Of a DNA stretch of 64,000 nucleotides, positions 1 through 10,899 are shown one piece after another (position 1 is the first letter of the stretch; each line of letters starts with the position of its first letter). The position numbers and the translations under genes are program-made. A model generated the notes under the pieces. That model was not told the DNA's origin. It worked only from the letters and a program-made list of their open reading frames with translations, and searched no databases. This DNA comes from Rhyzopertha dominica (Eukaryota; Arthropoda; Insecta; Coleoptera; Bostrichidae), in assembly GCA_025024175.1 (NCBI GenBank), contig QCXZ01000053.1, forward strand, positions 10,106,001 through 10,170,000, written 5' to 3'.

Positions 1-811
1 TCTTTTTGAACTCTTTAAAAATAGCATAGTGAGTGTCCAAATGTTTGGAGATTATCATATTTTGCAAATAAAGTTAATTTTTCTAAATATTTTTTAACCT
101 TACCCCGTATAATAAATATTGCTTCATTGTTGGATGCCGATTTTTGTCTTCTTCAATTTGTGTCATTACCATGTATGCGTTATTTTTACTCCTTCTTAGT
201 GAAAGACAAGAAAAACTAGTCACCATCATGTCCTGTTATAGGGCTGTTCACAATTTTTTAAGTGTTAGTTTAGCAACTTATTACGGTACAAATTTTGCCT
301 ACATACCCATCGCTGCACACAAAACCCCAAAATTTTAGGTTAAATAAATCAAGTACAAAGTTCACTCGAAAGAGAGAGAGGCTAGAAAACGAAACCCTGC
401 GATGAGGCTAGTTTGGTTTTCTACATCGCGCACTAGCCTCGTCGCAGGGTTTCGTTTTCTAGCCTCTCTCTCTTTAGAACGAACTTTGTATTTGATTTAT
501 TTAAAAGTTACCTAAAATTTTGGGGTTTTGTGTGCAGCGATGGGTATGTAGACACAATTTGTACTGTAATAAACTAATAAACTAATACTTAATAATTCTG
601 AACAAACCTATTTAAAGAACATGGCGGCAACTAGTTTTTCTTGTTTTTCACTAAGAAGGAGTAAAAATTACGCATACATGGTAATGACACAAATTGAAGA
701 AGACAAAAATCGGCATCCAACTATGAAGCAATATTTATTATGCAGGGTAAGATTAAAAAATATTTACAAAAATTAACACCCACTAAGCTATCTTTAAAGA
801 GTTTAAAAAGA
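1..811. repeat. Large foldback palindrome, cut by left window edge
   Basis: Bases 1-412 reappear as an inverted copy at 432-811 around a 19-base spacer. The arms are imperfect but clearly paired throughout: CTAGAAAACGAAACCCTGCG at 383-402 faces its complement near 444-464, and the first bases of the window (TCTTTTTGAACTCTTTAAA) face 793-811. The pairing is already present at base 1, so the element starts outside the window. The 64-codon ORF at 144-338 lies in the left arm, has no counterpart signature and is probably not a gene. Confidence 0.9.
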
Positions 812-1500
812 CCTACAATTTGACATGTAACTTAAGGTTGTACCTAAAAAAATAATGAAAATACGCCGGCGGACCCTGTATATACTTCCTTTTTCACAGA
901 CCACATAAGTTTTTATCTTAGCCTTGATCCCAGTTAATCTTCGATGCGACTAAAAATGAATTTAGTATACGTAACGATTCGAACTCGCCATTCTCTCAAT
1001 TTACGCCAATAAAGAAGACATCTGTTCAAATATTCATGCGTTATTACCAGCGATTTTCCCTAATGGACAGGAACAAACGCTTTCATCGATAATGTCCGCC
1101 GAACCTGTCGCTCGTAACTGTAGAACTGTTGGAAGCATGCGGCTGTGCAAACACATCAAGTGGCCCGAAAGAGGGTCCTTGAAGTTCTGGATATGTTGCG
1201 CATCGAAAGCGTAGAGTTTGAACGGGAAGAGTCGAAGCATGAAGGTTTGCAAATTGGGTGACTGGATAAGTGAAAATATACCTATTGTTATATCAGCAAA
1301 CCTTGAAAGTTTGCAAATATAGTTCATTTGGGAACATAAAGACTAGTTTGTTCAATGAAACATGTAAAATGTATAGGAGTTCACAATAGTATAATAGCTA
1401 TTTATGATATGTGTTAAAAATTCTTCGCTCGTTTTGCAATGAATGTGAATATTCTAATATTATTATAAAAAATTTGACATTTTCATAATTATATTTTTTT
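812..1500. other. No recognisable gene
   Basis: Contains ACCCTGTATATA near 885-897, a string typical of the ends of insect mariner-like and foldback elements. A 97-codon minus-strand ORF (1034-1327) shows no recognisable domain. Nothing else is supported. Confidence 0.4.
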
Positions 1501-3055
1501 TCTTTAAATATAAACCAATTTTAAAGCAAGTGGTGAAGGTGACCCACAAAGGCAAGGTGACAAATAACTAGCCTCGGCAAGGCTCAGCCCGGGTCGTTGG
1601 GGCAAAAAAAAGGTAAAGTAAATGAATGGGCGCCAGAATCCAAAAGTCGCAGATATCTGAGCACGTGGGATTCGCACGTGCACAAGACCTTAAGGATCAA
1701 ACCTTCCTCCCCCGACTAAGTTATAGGCATGTGAATATAACAAATAAAACAACGGATTGAGCTTAAACCAAGTCCATATACTTAATCACCCAAAGATAAT
1801 AAGGCAGAGTATAAACTAAAATAAGAACAAGATAACCCGAAATGAACTAGCGTATAATCTACTCCATCGAAACACAAAACAGTCACCCAATAATCTAATT
1901 CTAAGCTAACGGAATCAAGGGAAATGTCCTTACTAATTATTAACGTAATTAATATGATGCACGAACAAAAAAACTATTGTCATAACCGTCCGACGGTGGT
2001 TCCGACTCAGTTATAAAAAGAACTCTTTAAACTCTCCGGTAAAACGATCATTCCCTTTTTCCTTTACAAAAAAATCTAAACGGACTATTTGCTATGAGAT
2101 AAACGTGTATGTACAAGTTAAGCTACGTGTATTATTAATAATTTATTACGGAATGGGTGAAGATAAAGTCAACTTAATTAAATAATTACACAGAGTAATA
2201 CCCGCACTCTATAAGATATTAACAGAGAGAGTGCTGAATATAAAAGTTCTAAGATTAACGCACAAATAAAATGCAGGAGCGAAGGGAACGCAGCGGCGAT
2301 CTTTCGTAGATGTACTGAACAATCTGGCAACGTCAGCACGCAAATTAAATGGAAAAATCTGACCTTAAATACATAGGTTGATCCTTCCCCTCTGGCAAGG
2401 GTAGGAGACTCTAGGATAGGTGGATGATAATAGACTCTATCACTCCAGCCCTTATGTATTTCCACGAAAGATTCCTTCCAGCTTCGAAATTTAGAAATCC
2501 CTATCGAATAATTCACCACGGACGTCGAGTACGTTCGCTCATATGGTTTGCTGATGTCCGGTACACCCAACCAAGGGTAAGAAGCCCTAAAATAGCTGGT
2601 TTGGCAACGAGAAAACAATAAAATATCCACTTACTGAGGTGTTAGGCGGCTTCACAAGTTGTAAAATGAAATATGTAGTACGACGAACTGTTTGGAAGTG
2701 GCTGTGCTTTTCATCCGATTTAAAACCGAAACAGGCTCAACCAAAAGGCATCAAGATACGAAGAAGTAAAGGAAACACACGATTTGCCCTTAAACAGCAC
2801 AAAATTGCGACTATGATCACCAGAAATGGGTGTGATTCACACAGAATTAATTCGCGATCATTTCCCGTAGTCGAATGTTCTCAATCACCGTAGGAGTGCC
2901 TAGCAAGAAAAACCAGCAAAAACTCGTATGGACAGAGCGCCCGAAAAAGCGGATTTCAACAGATATTGGAAATCTAGCTACATACAAATGACAAACAAAA
3001 CAATCTGTAGCGGGAATTTAAATTAGCAAAACGGGAGCGTTACAATTTCTAGTAT
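1501..3055. other. Unclassified stretch, possibly an unrecognised element
   Basis: More GC-rich than its surroundings. It carries a 150-codon minus-strand ORF (2178-2630, hydrophobic C-terminal half) and an 84-codon plus-strand ORF (2639-2893, basic). I recognise neither. No terminal repeats were found. It ends where the truncated LINE begins, so it may be the insertion target or an older element. Confidence 0.3.
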
Positions 3056-3106
3056 TCATATGACGAGTTGGTCTGTTTATCTCATTGCTGACCAGCGACA
3101 AGCATA

Positions 3107-3580
3107 TTGTCTAATGATGAACTTGTGGTTGTTGGAGATATTAATATTGATATTCTTGGGACTGACCAGCCGAGTACGGTTCGGCTAGTTGATGTGCTCT
3201 CGCAGGTTGGTCTGAGACAGATTGTCAGCGAGCCTACTAGGTATGGGGAGAATTCTGCTTCATTGATAGACATTATTTGCATTAATAATAAAAGAGAACT
3301 AATTCAGTGTAAACATGTTGATTTGAGCGAGGAGACCGACCATTTGATGATTTGGTGTGAGCTGGACTTGCGCGTGCCCATTGTTCCGACTCGTTCTGTC
3401 ACGTATAGAGACTTCAAACACATCAGTCTGGAAAATTTTGAGAGAGACTGTTCTCTTGTTGGATGGGGGGATATTAGAGCGTATTCAGGCTATTGATGAT
3501 AAAATTGCTTTTATTAACTCTGCGATATTAAATTTGTTCGATGTGCATGCTCCACTAAAGACTGTCGTTCGGACGTAAGC
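3107..3580 (+). pseudogene. LINE AP-endonuclease domain, C-terminal part
   Basis: The frame starting at 3107 reads VVVGDINID, equivalent to the GDxN motif of AP endonucleases, then SLIDIICIN, equivalent to the conserved SxID segment, then TDHLMIWCEL, equivalent to the SDHxxI motif. In the intact family this domain nicks target DNA to prime reverse transcription. The first frame stops at 3496. The reading shifts to the frame running to 3578 (IDDKIAFINSAILNLFDVHAP), which is the usual segment joining endonuclease to linker. The N-terminal catalytic half is absent, so no activity is expected. Confidence 0.8.
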
Positions 3581-3609
3581 ATAGACCATATTTCACAGAC
3601 AACATAAAG

Positions 3610-5109
3610 ATGCTTATAAAAATGAAAAACAATGCCTTTCATAAATATAAGCGGTCACGTTCTTTGGCAAAGCTAGAATATTACAAACAATTAAAAAACT
3701 TTCTATCTACAGTAATTAGAAACGAAAAAGCCGCTTATACCCGTGGACGCATTGAAGCTTGCGGGGGAAATTCTCGTGAACTGTGGCGTGTGTTTGACAG
3801 CTTAAATATATACAAAAAGCTGTATGCTTCAGTGCCTGAGAATCTGAAAGATGTAGATGCGATTAATGCACTCTTCAGGTACAGTGAAGTGAGCACGCGG
3901 GCTACGGTGGACGGACTACGGTTGCTCAAGAACAACATCTCGACTTAGAACATGGCGAAGCTCAATGGATTTGCTGCTGTCACCGAATGTGAAGTGACTG
4001 CTGTTATCAGGTCACTGAAATCGAACACTCTTGGAATAGACATGATCAACTTAAAAATGATTAAACATGTGCTGCCTTTTTGCGTAACTGCCATCAACCG
4101 TATCATAAATTATTGCCTCATCAATGGCTTAGTGCCAACTCTTTGGAAGAAAGCCTTAATAACACCATTGCCTAAAGTAAACCGAGTTGTGACAATAAAC
4201 GACTTAAGACCTGTGAGCGTTTTGTGTACACTGAGCAAAGTCTTGGAAATGGTCGTGCAGAGGCAGTTTTCCGCACATTTTAACCGGAACGGCATACTAC
4301 CGGTTAATCAGTCTGCTTTTAGGAAACACCACAGTACAGCTACAGCTTTGACTAAAATAACAGATGACATTGTCCGTCAGATTGATGAAAATAGAGTTAG
4401 CTTCCTATGCCTTCTCGACTACTCAAAGGCCTTCGACTCGATTGATCGTGAGTTGCTTCTGTCTAAGCTTCAATGCTATGGCATAGAGGGTACTGCGTTG
4501 AATTGGTTTACAAGCTTTCTGTCAGATGGAGTACAGGTGGTTAGAATCGATGGCGTGACATCGAACTGGATTATGACAGCATATGGGGTGGCTCAGGGTA
4601 ATGTGCTAGGCCCCTTAGCCTATAGCGTATATATTGCCGACTTTCCTCGAATGATGCCTGAGAATTGGGGAGTGCACTGCTATGCGGACGACATTCAGTG
4701 TTACGTGTCGTGCTTTCCGGAGGAAGCCAATCAAACTATAAATGTAATTAACGAGAATCTTCAATCGATCGTGGACTGGTCGGGCATTAATGGTCTTCAA
4801 CTGAATGCGAGGAAAACTCAAGTGATGTGTATCAGCTCTGGAAACTGTATTCGGGAAATGCCACAGTGTCTTAGTGCGATTCTACTGAACTCTGAAGTGA
4901 TTCCTCTTTCCAAGGAAGTAAAAAACCTGGGTGTAGTAATAGACCCTCATCTGACATTTGAGCAACATGCTATGCGTAAGTCATCAATAGGGTGGTGGAA
5001 ATCGAAATGTCTGTGGAAGTACAAGGACACATTATTACCGGAAATAGAATGGAAACTTATCAATGCACTGGTACTCTGTCACATAGATTATTGTAACACA
5101 GTGTACTGA
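3610..5109 (+). pseudogene. LINE linker and reverse transcriptase
   Basis: 3610-3948 encodes the basic linker (YKQLKNFLSTVIRNEKAAY) usual between endonuclease and polymerase. A stop at 3946 separates it from 3952-5109 (385 aa), which is reverse transcriptase. Visible motifs in order: LKSNTLGIDMINLKMI, LRPVSVLCTLSKVLE, QSAFRKHHST, LLDYSKAFDSID (motif A aspartates), AQGNVLGPL (motif B), CYADDIQCY (the catalytic YADD box, about residues 242-250) and NLGVVIDPHLTF. The polymerase core looks intact, but there is no uninterrupted frame joining it to the endonuclease. The style (LCHIDYCNTVY at the end) fits CR1/Rex/Kiri/jockey-like clades. The exact clade needs a tree. Confidence 0.9.
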
Positions 5110-5448
5110 GTAATTCAGTGAGGGAGAAACTTCAATTATTGCAAAATGTATGTCTACGGTTCTCATTTTAATAGGTTATAGGGACCATGTCACCCCATAC
5201 TACAGAAAGTTTAAAATACTAAAACTTAATGAGAGATATATATACTGTCGTTTTGTGTGTTTTTGCGGAGGATTATTTGTAGTGGGTTGCCAACATATCT
5301 TTGCGAACGTCTGACTCGGGGATCCGATATTCATGATGTAGACTTGCGTTTTGTACATAGTCTTTCTATTCCTAGACATAAAACTCAGAAATTCAAAGGT
5401 AGCTTTGAATATACTGCTGCCATATTGCATAATCACTACCATAGATAA
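5110..5448 (+). pseudogene. LINE C-terminal tail domain, frameshifted
   Basis: After the stop at 5107-5109, other frames continue with LINE C-terminal features. The frame at 5257-5448 reads GLPTYLCERLTRGSDIHDVD, then SIPRHKTQKFKGSFEYTAA. This is the usual arrangement of a PxYL segment, an R/D-rich segment, a LxxPxxxT segment and a final SFxY segment at the end of CR1/jockey polymerases. It belongs to the element above and is separated by small indels. Confidence 0.7.
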
Positions 5449-5460
5449 AGACAAGACAAA

Positions 5461-5838
5461 TAGATTGGAATCTCTCAGTGGTGGGGGGTGACCATACGGA
5501 TTAGTTTAGCCTAGTGACACGGCAAATTTTTGGCGCTAGCATCTGCTTACAGTACAGTGACTATAAAGTCACTGTCACTGTGCTTACAGTTGGCGGCAGG
5601 TTGGCGGTTTAGTTATTTATTTGACAGTTGCATCGGGACCAGTTTGTCAAGACGTATATCAGCACGTAAATAATTCAAATTTAAACTGTAATTTGTTAAT
5701 AACAATAATGTTTAGCTTGCATAAAATATTCTTGAACTGCTGAATGTGCGAACAGTTAGTAATTACAAGTCATTTCTACTACAAGGTGAGTTCTGATAGT
5801 TGCTGACGAGGAGGTGAGTTGTACTAGTTTTTCTAAAA
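5461..5838. other. Short spacer with a fragment shared with 12241-12300
   Basis: TAGTTTAGCCTAGTGACAC at 5503-5521 recurs at 12241-12259. The neighbouring AGACAAGACAAATAG string (about 5450-5465) recurs inverted near 12279-12295. No gene seen. Confidence 0.5.
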
Positions 5839-5842
5839 ATAT

Positions 5843-6058
5843 TATTATAATAATTAACTTTTAACACAATAACTTTAAAACAGGAACAATAAATTATACA
5901 CTTGCTCAGCTAAGTCAACTTGACGCCAACGCCAACGCCGTAATATGCCCACCATCCCACCTCCGCGACCTATCGCGGCATACGCCGTGCGCCCGCGCCC
6001 TGCAGCTGTAGTATGCTGCCGCCTCGCTGCTGGTTGCCAGAGATTTATGCTCGTAACA
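5843..6058 (-). repeat. 3' LTR of the gypsy element
   Basis: Identical to 10915-11130. It carries GACGCCAACGCCAACGCCG near 5922-5940 and a possible TATA-like GTATAATTT on the minus strand. Confidence 0.95.
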
Positions 6059-6080
6059 CTCGGCCACCCTGAAACAGTTA
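6059..6080 (-). promoter_or_regulatory. Probable polypurine-tract region beside the 3' LTR
   Basis: On the minus strand the bases just before the LTR read CAGGGTGGCCGAG. It is purine-rich but not pure, so it is identified mainly by position. Confidence 0.35.
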
Positions 6081-6107
6081 ATGTCCTCATTAATTACACC
6101 ACCTTTA

Positions 6108-6425
6108 TTAGGATTCCAGGAGATCGATCAAGTCTTGTCGCCCCGACTGATCAATCTCACTATCCGTAGATTCCTCTCCTGAGTCATGCGTCGCCGTAAC
6201 AGCACCACTCTGATAGCGCCGCAGTGCGTCCACTGCTACAATGGCCTTGAATCGTTTGTAACCCCTTACGCCCTGAAGGGAAACGATTTCATATCGATCG
6301 CCTCCTAGCGCCTTCGCAATTTTATAGGGTCCATCGTACTTATTCGCCACTTTACGATTTATTCCCTTTTCGCCCGAACTTGTCGCCGACTGTCGCCACA
6401 AGACTAAATCACCTGCCTTGTACTC
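6108..6425 (-). pseudogene. Integrase C-terminal end, out of frame by one base
   Basis: The frame adjacent to the end of gag-pol continues with the SH3-like integrase C-terminal domain, seen as GDLVLWRQ, then NKYDGPYKIAKALGGDRYEI, then an acidic tail. The two frames meet around 6425, consistent with loss of one base relative to a continuous gag-pol, or less likely a programmed -1 shift. No slippery heptamer was seen. The terminal segment could not be made as part of the polyprotein from this copy unless translation shifts frame. Confidence 0.85.
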
Positions 6426-9400
6426 GGTTGCAACCTACGCCTCTTATCGTACCTCACCTTCATTCGTTTCGACGTCTTCGCCAAGTTTTCAGACGCCTTT
6501 CGCCGAGCTGCTCGTAATCTGGCCATCTCGCCTTCGTGGGAATCTTCGGAAGTACCTGCTAGGTCTCCAATGGTGCCACTACTATAAGAGAATAGGAGAT
6601 CCGCTGGGGAGAATTGCGTGCTTGCATTTCGTGTGTGATTCATGCCCCATATAATTTCAGGCAACTTCTCGTCCCATCTCGCCTCGCCTTCCGCACTTGT
6701 CGCCAGCGCCTCTATTATTGTGCGGTTGGGTCTTTCCACCTGCCCATTCGCCCGTGGGGTTGCAACTGCATTCTGCACGTGCTTGATCCCCTTTTCCGCC
6801 AGGAAACTAGTAAACGCCTTACTAGTAAACGCCAGTCCCTGATCAGAGATAACTCGCCGTGGGTACCCAAACTCACCAAAGATCCACCTCAACGCCTCGA
6901 TCGCCTCTGCGGAGCTGAGCGTGCGTGTAGGCTTTGCCACAACAAATTTAGTGAAGGCATCTATAGCCATCAGGATGTAGCTGTGCTTCTTCACACTCTT
7001 GACAAAGGGTCCGATATGGTCGATGTGTACTGTATCGAACGGCACTGCACGCTTTTTTATCGGATGAAGGTATCCTTCTCCCTTTCCATAGTTGCCCTTT
7101 GCAAATGCACAATTTAAACACGCCGCTGTATAGTTCCGCACGAACCGCCTCATTCTGGGGAACCAGTACTGTCGCCTAAGTAAGTTATAGCACCTTTCAA
7201 ACCCTGGATGACCAATGTCATCATGATGCCTCTTCACCACGTTGAACTTCGCCATCGCCGGTACATACAGTCGGTCCCCATCCGCAGTAATTCGCCACAG
7301 TCGCCCGTCTTTAACCTTGAAATTCGCCTTCAGATCCTTGTCTGCTTCACCCTGTTTAAGAGCCTTTATTATCGCCTGGATCTTCTCATCCTGTAACTGG
7401 ACAGTGAGAAACCAGTCCGCCTCGCCCATGGAGATGAGGTTCACTCCAACTGGATTACGGCTCAATGCATCCACATGTTGCATTTTCTCGCCAGGCCTGT
7501 ATTCCACCTCCATGTCATATTCCTGGATCTGTAACCACCACCTTGCTATGCGCGGCACCAAATCTCGCTTAGCTAAGGTCGCCCTCACAGCTGAACAATC
7601 GGTCACTACCTTAAAATGAACACCCAACAGGTAGATCCTGAATCGCCTGATAGACTCAACAACCGCCAGAGTCTCAAGTTCATAACTGTGATAATTCGCC
7701 TCCGCCTTCGTTGCCGCCCTGCTGTAATAGCAGATCACCTGTAGGTTATTATCCGCCTGTTTTTGCAGCAATATTCCGCCCAAGCCTAGTTTACTAGCAT
7801 CCGTATGAAGCTCTGTCTCCGCCTTACTGTCATACAGTGCTAACACTGGTCTTTCTACCAATCTCGATTTGATGCTGTCAAAGGCCTGCTGTTGTTCTTC
7901 GCCCCATCGCCATTCTACGTCTTTCGCCGTTAGTGAGGTGAGAGGTTTCGCCAAAACTGCAAAGTCCTTAATGAATTTTCGGAAATAGCTCGCCAGACCC
8001 ATAAACTGTCTCACTCTATGCACATCAGTTGGCACTGGGAAACTCTGCACCGCCTTGACTTTCCTTTCGCCTGGTCGAATTCCACTTGCACTGACTTCAT
8101 GCCCCAAGTACTCAATAGACTTCTTTAAGAAGAAACATTTCGCCAAGTTTAACTTGAACCCTGCATGCTCTATAAGCTCCAGCACCCTTTCCAGCAACCG
8201 CAGTCCTTCTTTTACCGTAGTCGAGGGGATTAGGAGGTCATCCATGTACGCCAGGACTTTGTCGTGTCGCAAATCGCCTAACATCTTGTTAATGATGCGC
8301 TGGAAGGTCGCCGGACTGTTCGCCAACCCAAAAGGAACCCTCATATACTCATACTGCCCGTCAGGAGTTATAAACGCCGTTTTATGGATTGAATCCGGGT
8401 GCATGGGGACTTGGTGATACCCTTGAGCCAAATCCAAAGTGGTAAAATAGTACTTGTTCGCCAGTCGATCTAGTTGATCTTCTATCAACGGTAAGGGGTA
8501 CCGATCCTTTATAGTCAACGAGTTTAACGCCCTGTAGTCAACACACATACGCACACCGCCATCCTTCTTGGTCACCAAAACAATAGGACTTGCATAATCA
8601 GAACTCGATTCCCTTACGACGCCACTTGCAATGAGTGTTTTTACCTTGTCACGAACCTTCTCTCGCTCGCTGAACGACAATCTATAGGGTCTATAGTATA
8701 TTGGTACATCTTTTGTCAGCTGTATCTTCATCTCGCCCAAATGTGTCAAACCTAGATCTCCATCGCCACTAGAGAAACAATTCGCCTTACGCCTCAGTAA
8801 ACTTTTAAGTTCTGCTAGTTCTGCATTATTAATATCGCCCGCAGAAAGTTTTAATTTGTTAAAATCACAAATTCTACCCACCTTTGCATCTGTCGTCCTT
8901 GCGGGTGGAGTACCTGCCTCCTTGCACCGCTTCCCTCTCGCCACAATTCGACCTCGCCTCCACTGAAGTATCTCCTCACCCAAGTTGGTGACGGACACAC
9001 AGGACTCTTCACCCTGACGCAGTACGCCACTGGGGATTGCCACGGTAATGCGTCCCTCCTGGAACGCCTTCACATCCATGGTAACCTCTTCGCCTGGTTT
9101 TGCGCCTTCAACGTCCACAGACACCGCCTTTGTTTCGCCTGGAGGTATCTCTATGTCTTCTCTAAGGAGGATAAGTCGCCTGGCACCCTCCGCCTCTAGC
9201 GTGATTTCTCGGAGCACCTCCTCGCCGGCGCTGGAAGGAACGAACACCGCCTTGCCGCCCTCAACAACCAGCGCTACGCCTGGGGCACCTATCGCCGTTT
9301 GCCCTATAATTAATTCTGCATCAGATAAATCGCACGTAGTCACCAATGCAGATACATCAATCGCCATGTCGTCAATCTCGAGGGTGAATTGGGTTCGTCC

Positions 9401-10774
9401 ATGTGCTGCACTCAGCCCACCGCCAAATCCCCTCAAGAGTTTAGCAGATCCGGTGACGCTCAACCCCAGACGCTCAGCACAATCACTCGCCATAAGATTG
9501 TACTCGCATCCGGTGTCAATGTACACCTTCACCATCTCGCCATTAACCTTTGCTAATCGCCTGTAAGTTTTGTCAAAAACACCACTCACCACTTTGACGT
9601 CTATGACATTCCGCCCCTTTGCTTCCTCCTTGGCACCGCCTGTTGGTCGATGACCCCTTCTTCCCTTGGAGCAGTCCGCCACACTATGGCCCTCCTCCTT
9701 GCATATGATGCACCGCTCTCGCCTAGCCTTTGGGCAATTTCTGCTCAGGTGCGTGCCGTACTCCTGGCAGTTGTAGCACCTGAACTTAGGAGGACCCGCC
9801 TCTCTGCGCCGAGAATTTGCCGTGGTCACCTTCTCGGGCCTCGTCTCTGCCGGTGCTGCCCCCTTTGTGCGCCTCGCCGCCTCAGGAGTTTGGTAGTGCT
9901 CCTGACTCGCCAGGAACCCCGTGTACAACGCCTCTGGGGTCTCGCACTTGGTCGCCCGTGCGTTCGCCTTCAGTTCCTCCGGCAGCCCGTCGATGATTAG
10001 GGAGACAGCATTCTCACCTTTAAGAGTGCACCTCTCGCACAACTCCCTCTTCGCATGGTAGTACCTGCTCATGGTTTCGCCCGCCATTTTCCGCCTGTTC
10101 ATCATCTCCCACATCGTCGCCGCAAAATCCTTCTTCCTGGGGAAGGCACGCCTTAATGCATCCTTCCACTCATCCCAGGTCCGGTCGAAATCCTCCAGCC
10201 GATTGAACCAGGCCCTCGCCGCGCCTCGTAACTTCACCTGGGTGAAGTACGACCTCTCTACCGCCGTCCACCCATGGATCTCGCCTAACCGGTCCACCGT
10301 CGACAGCCACCGGTCGATGTTGGCATCCTCGTCATCGGGGTCGAATGGCTCCAACATCTCCGCCGCCATGGTGATGCTGCCGCCCACACGCCTTCCTGCA
10401 ACAGCGGAGTACGTCGCCGGCGTCCCCGACGCCGAGGGAACGCTCGACGGCGCACCCACAGAGGTTACGCTCGCCCCCGCCCCGCCTGTATTTACCTCCG
10501 CCACTGGGGTAGTTCCGCCTTGCACCAGGGCTGCAATTTGTGGCATCAGCGTGTCTCTGAATAATCGCAATACCACCGCCTCAAGTTCGCCCGTCTTTGC
10601 AGTCGATTCGCCCGCCTTCTCAGCCGTTTTAGGCTTCGATCGCCGTGGGGTCGCATCGCCTGGTTCGCCCGACCTCGCGATCTCCTCCAACTCCGCCACA
10701 TAGTCGGAGTCGACCTCGCCTTCGCCTAATAAGAGAAAGTCCTCTTCCATTCTCTCTTCGCCACCACTCGCCAT
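6404..10774 (-). CDS. Fused gag-pol polyprotein of the gypsy element (1456 aa)
   Basis: A single frame encodes gag and pol, starting at an ATG just inside the 5' LTR leader. The gag capsid region is about residues 130-300. Two CCHC zinc knuckles lie at about 333-346 (CYNCQEYGTHLSRNC) and 355-368 (CIICKEEGHSVADC). The aspartic protease has IDTGCEYN at about 419-426. Reverse transcriptase runs about 690-880, with CVDYRALN, TTLDLAQGYHQV and the catalytic YMDD at about 843-846. RNase H is marked by HTDASKLGLGG (about 990-1000). The integrase zinc finger is about 1183-1222, and its core has HIDHIGPF, ISDQG and GQVERPNR, supplying the D,D-35-E triad. The frame ends prematurely after YDKRRRLQP, just before the integrase C-terminal domain. 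It copies the element through an RNA intermediate. All catalytic motifs are present. Confidence 0.95.
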   Translation of the reverse strand: MASGGEERMEEDFLLLGEGEVDSDYVAELEEIARSGEPGDATPRRSKPKTAEKAGESTAKTGELEAVVLRLFRDTLMPQIAALVQGGTTPVAEVNTGGAGASVTSVGAPSSVPSASGTPATYSAVAGRRVGGSITMAAEMLEPFDPDDEDANIDRWLSTVDRLGEIHGWTAVERSYFTQVKLRGAARAWFNRLEDFDRTWDEWKDALRRAFPRKKDFAATMWEMMNRRKMAGETMSRYYHAKRELCERCTLKGENAVSLIIDGLPEELKANARATKCETPEALYTGFLASQEHYQTPEAARRTKGAAPAETRPEKVTTANSRRREAGPPKFRCYNCQEYGTHLSRNCPKARRERCIICKEEGHSVADCSKGRRGHRPTGGAKEEAKGRNVIDVKVVSGVFDKTYRRLAKVNGEMVKVYIDTGCEYNLMASDCAERLGLSVTGSAKLLRGFGGGLSAAHGRTQFTLEIDDMAIDVSALVTTCDLSDAELIIGQTAIGAPGVALVVEGGKAVFVPSSAGEEVLREITLEAEGARRLILLREDIEIPPGETKAVSVDVEGAKPGEEVTMDVKAFQEGRITVAIPSGVLRQGEESCVSVTNLGEEILQWRRGRIVARGKRCKEAGTPPARTTDAKVGRICDFNKLKLSAGDINNAELAELKSLLRRKANCFSSGDGDLGLTHLGEMKIQLTKDVPIYYRPYRLSFSEREKVRDKVKTLIASGVVRESSSDYASPIVLVTKKDGGVRMCVDYRALNSLTIKDRYPLPLIEDQLDRLANKYYFTTLDLAQGYHQVPMHPDSIHKTAFITPDGQYEYMRVPFGLANSPATFQRIINKMLGDLRHDKVLAYMDDLLIPSTTVKEGLRLLERVLELIEHAGFKLNLAKCFFLKKSIEYLGHEVSASGIRPGERKVKAVQSFPVPTDVHRVRQFMGLASYFRKFIKDFAVLAKPLTSLTAKDVEWRWGEEQQQAFDSIKSRLVERPVLALYDSKAETELHTDASKLGLGGILLQKQADNNLQVICYYSRAATKAEANYHSYELETLAVVESIRRFRIYLLGVHFKVVTDCSAVRATLAKRDLVPRIARWWLQIQEYDMEVEYRPGEKMQHVDALSRNPVGVNLISMGEADWFLTVQLQDEKIQAIIKALKQGEADKDLKANFKVKDGRLWRITADGDRLYVPAMAKFNVVKRHHDDIGHPGFERCYNLLRRQYWFPRMRRFVRNYTAACLNCAFAKGNYGKGEGYLHPIKKRAVPFDTVHIDHIGPFVKSVKKHSYILMAIDAFTKFVVAKPTRTLSSAEAIEALRWIFGEFGYPRRVISDQGLAFTSKAFTSFLAEKGIKHVQNAVATPRANGQVERPNRTIIEALATSAEGEARWDEKLPEIIWGMNHTRNASTQFSPADLLFSYSSGTIGDLAGTSEDSHEGEMARLRAARRKASENLAKTSKRMKVRYDKRRRLQPSTRQVI

Positions 10775-10899
10775 ATCGCCTGCTTTTCTTTGATCAGGTA
10801 GTGCGTGACACGCAGTTGCGCAACGCCTGCAACTGTGCTAGTTTTCTACCTCTAACACCACACCAAACACCAAATTGTATCCACCAGACGCACAGGTCT

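Larger units (their letters stand above)
3060..5460 (+). mobile_element. 5'-truncated non-LTR retrotransposon (CR1/jockey superfamily)
   Basis: Contains, in the expected order, the C-terminal part of an AP-type endonuclease, a linker, a reverse transcriptase with all catalytic motifs and a short C-terminal domain. ORF1 and the endonuclease N-terminus are missing, as expected for incomplete target-primed reverse transcription. Frames change near 3475, 3590, 3950 and after 5109, so it is dead. No clear poly-A or microsatellite tail was found at its 3' end. Confidence 0.85.

Noticed and set aside
144..338. 64-codon plus-strand ORF
   Set aside because: Lies wholly in the left arm of a palindrome; the mirrored arm does not keep the frame; no domain.
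960..1000. tRNA-like B box (GAGTTCGAATCGT on the minus strand)
   Set aside because: No A box or cloverleaf nearby.
1249..1262. AATTGGGTG resembling an AATT-transposon end
   Set aside because: No matching end within 2 kb and the next bases differ from all three copies.
2178..2630. 150-codon minus-strand ORF as a host gene
   Set aside because: No recognisable domain and no splice or start support; an ORF of this length can occur by chance in this GC-richer stretch.
8055..8417. Plus-strand ORFs opposite gag-pol (6418-10929)
   Set aside because: Shadows of the GC-rich minus-strand gag-pol; no independent features.
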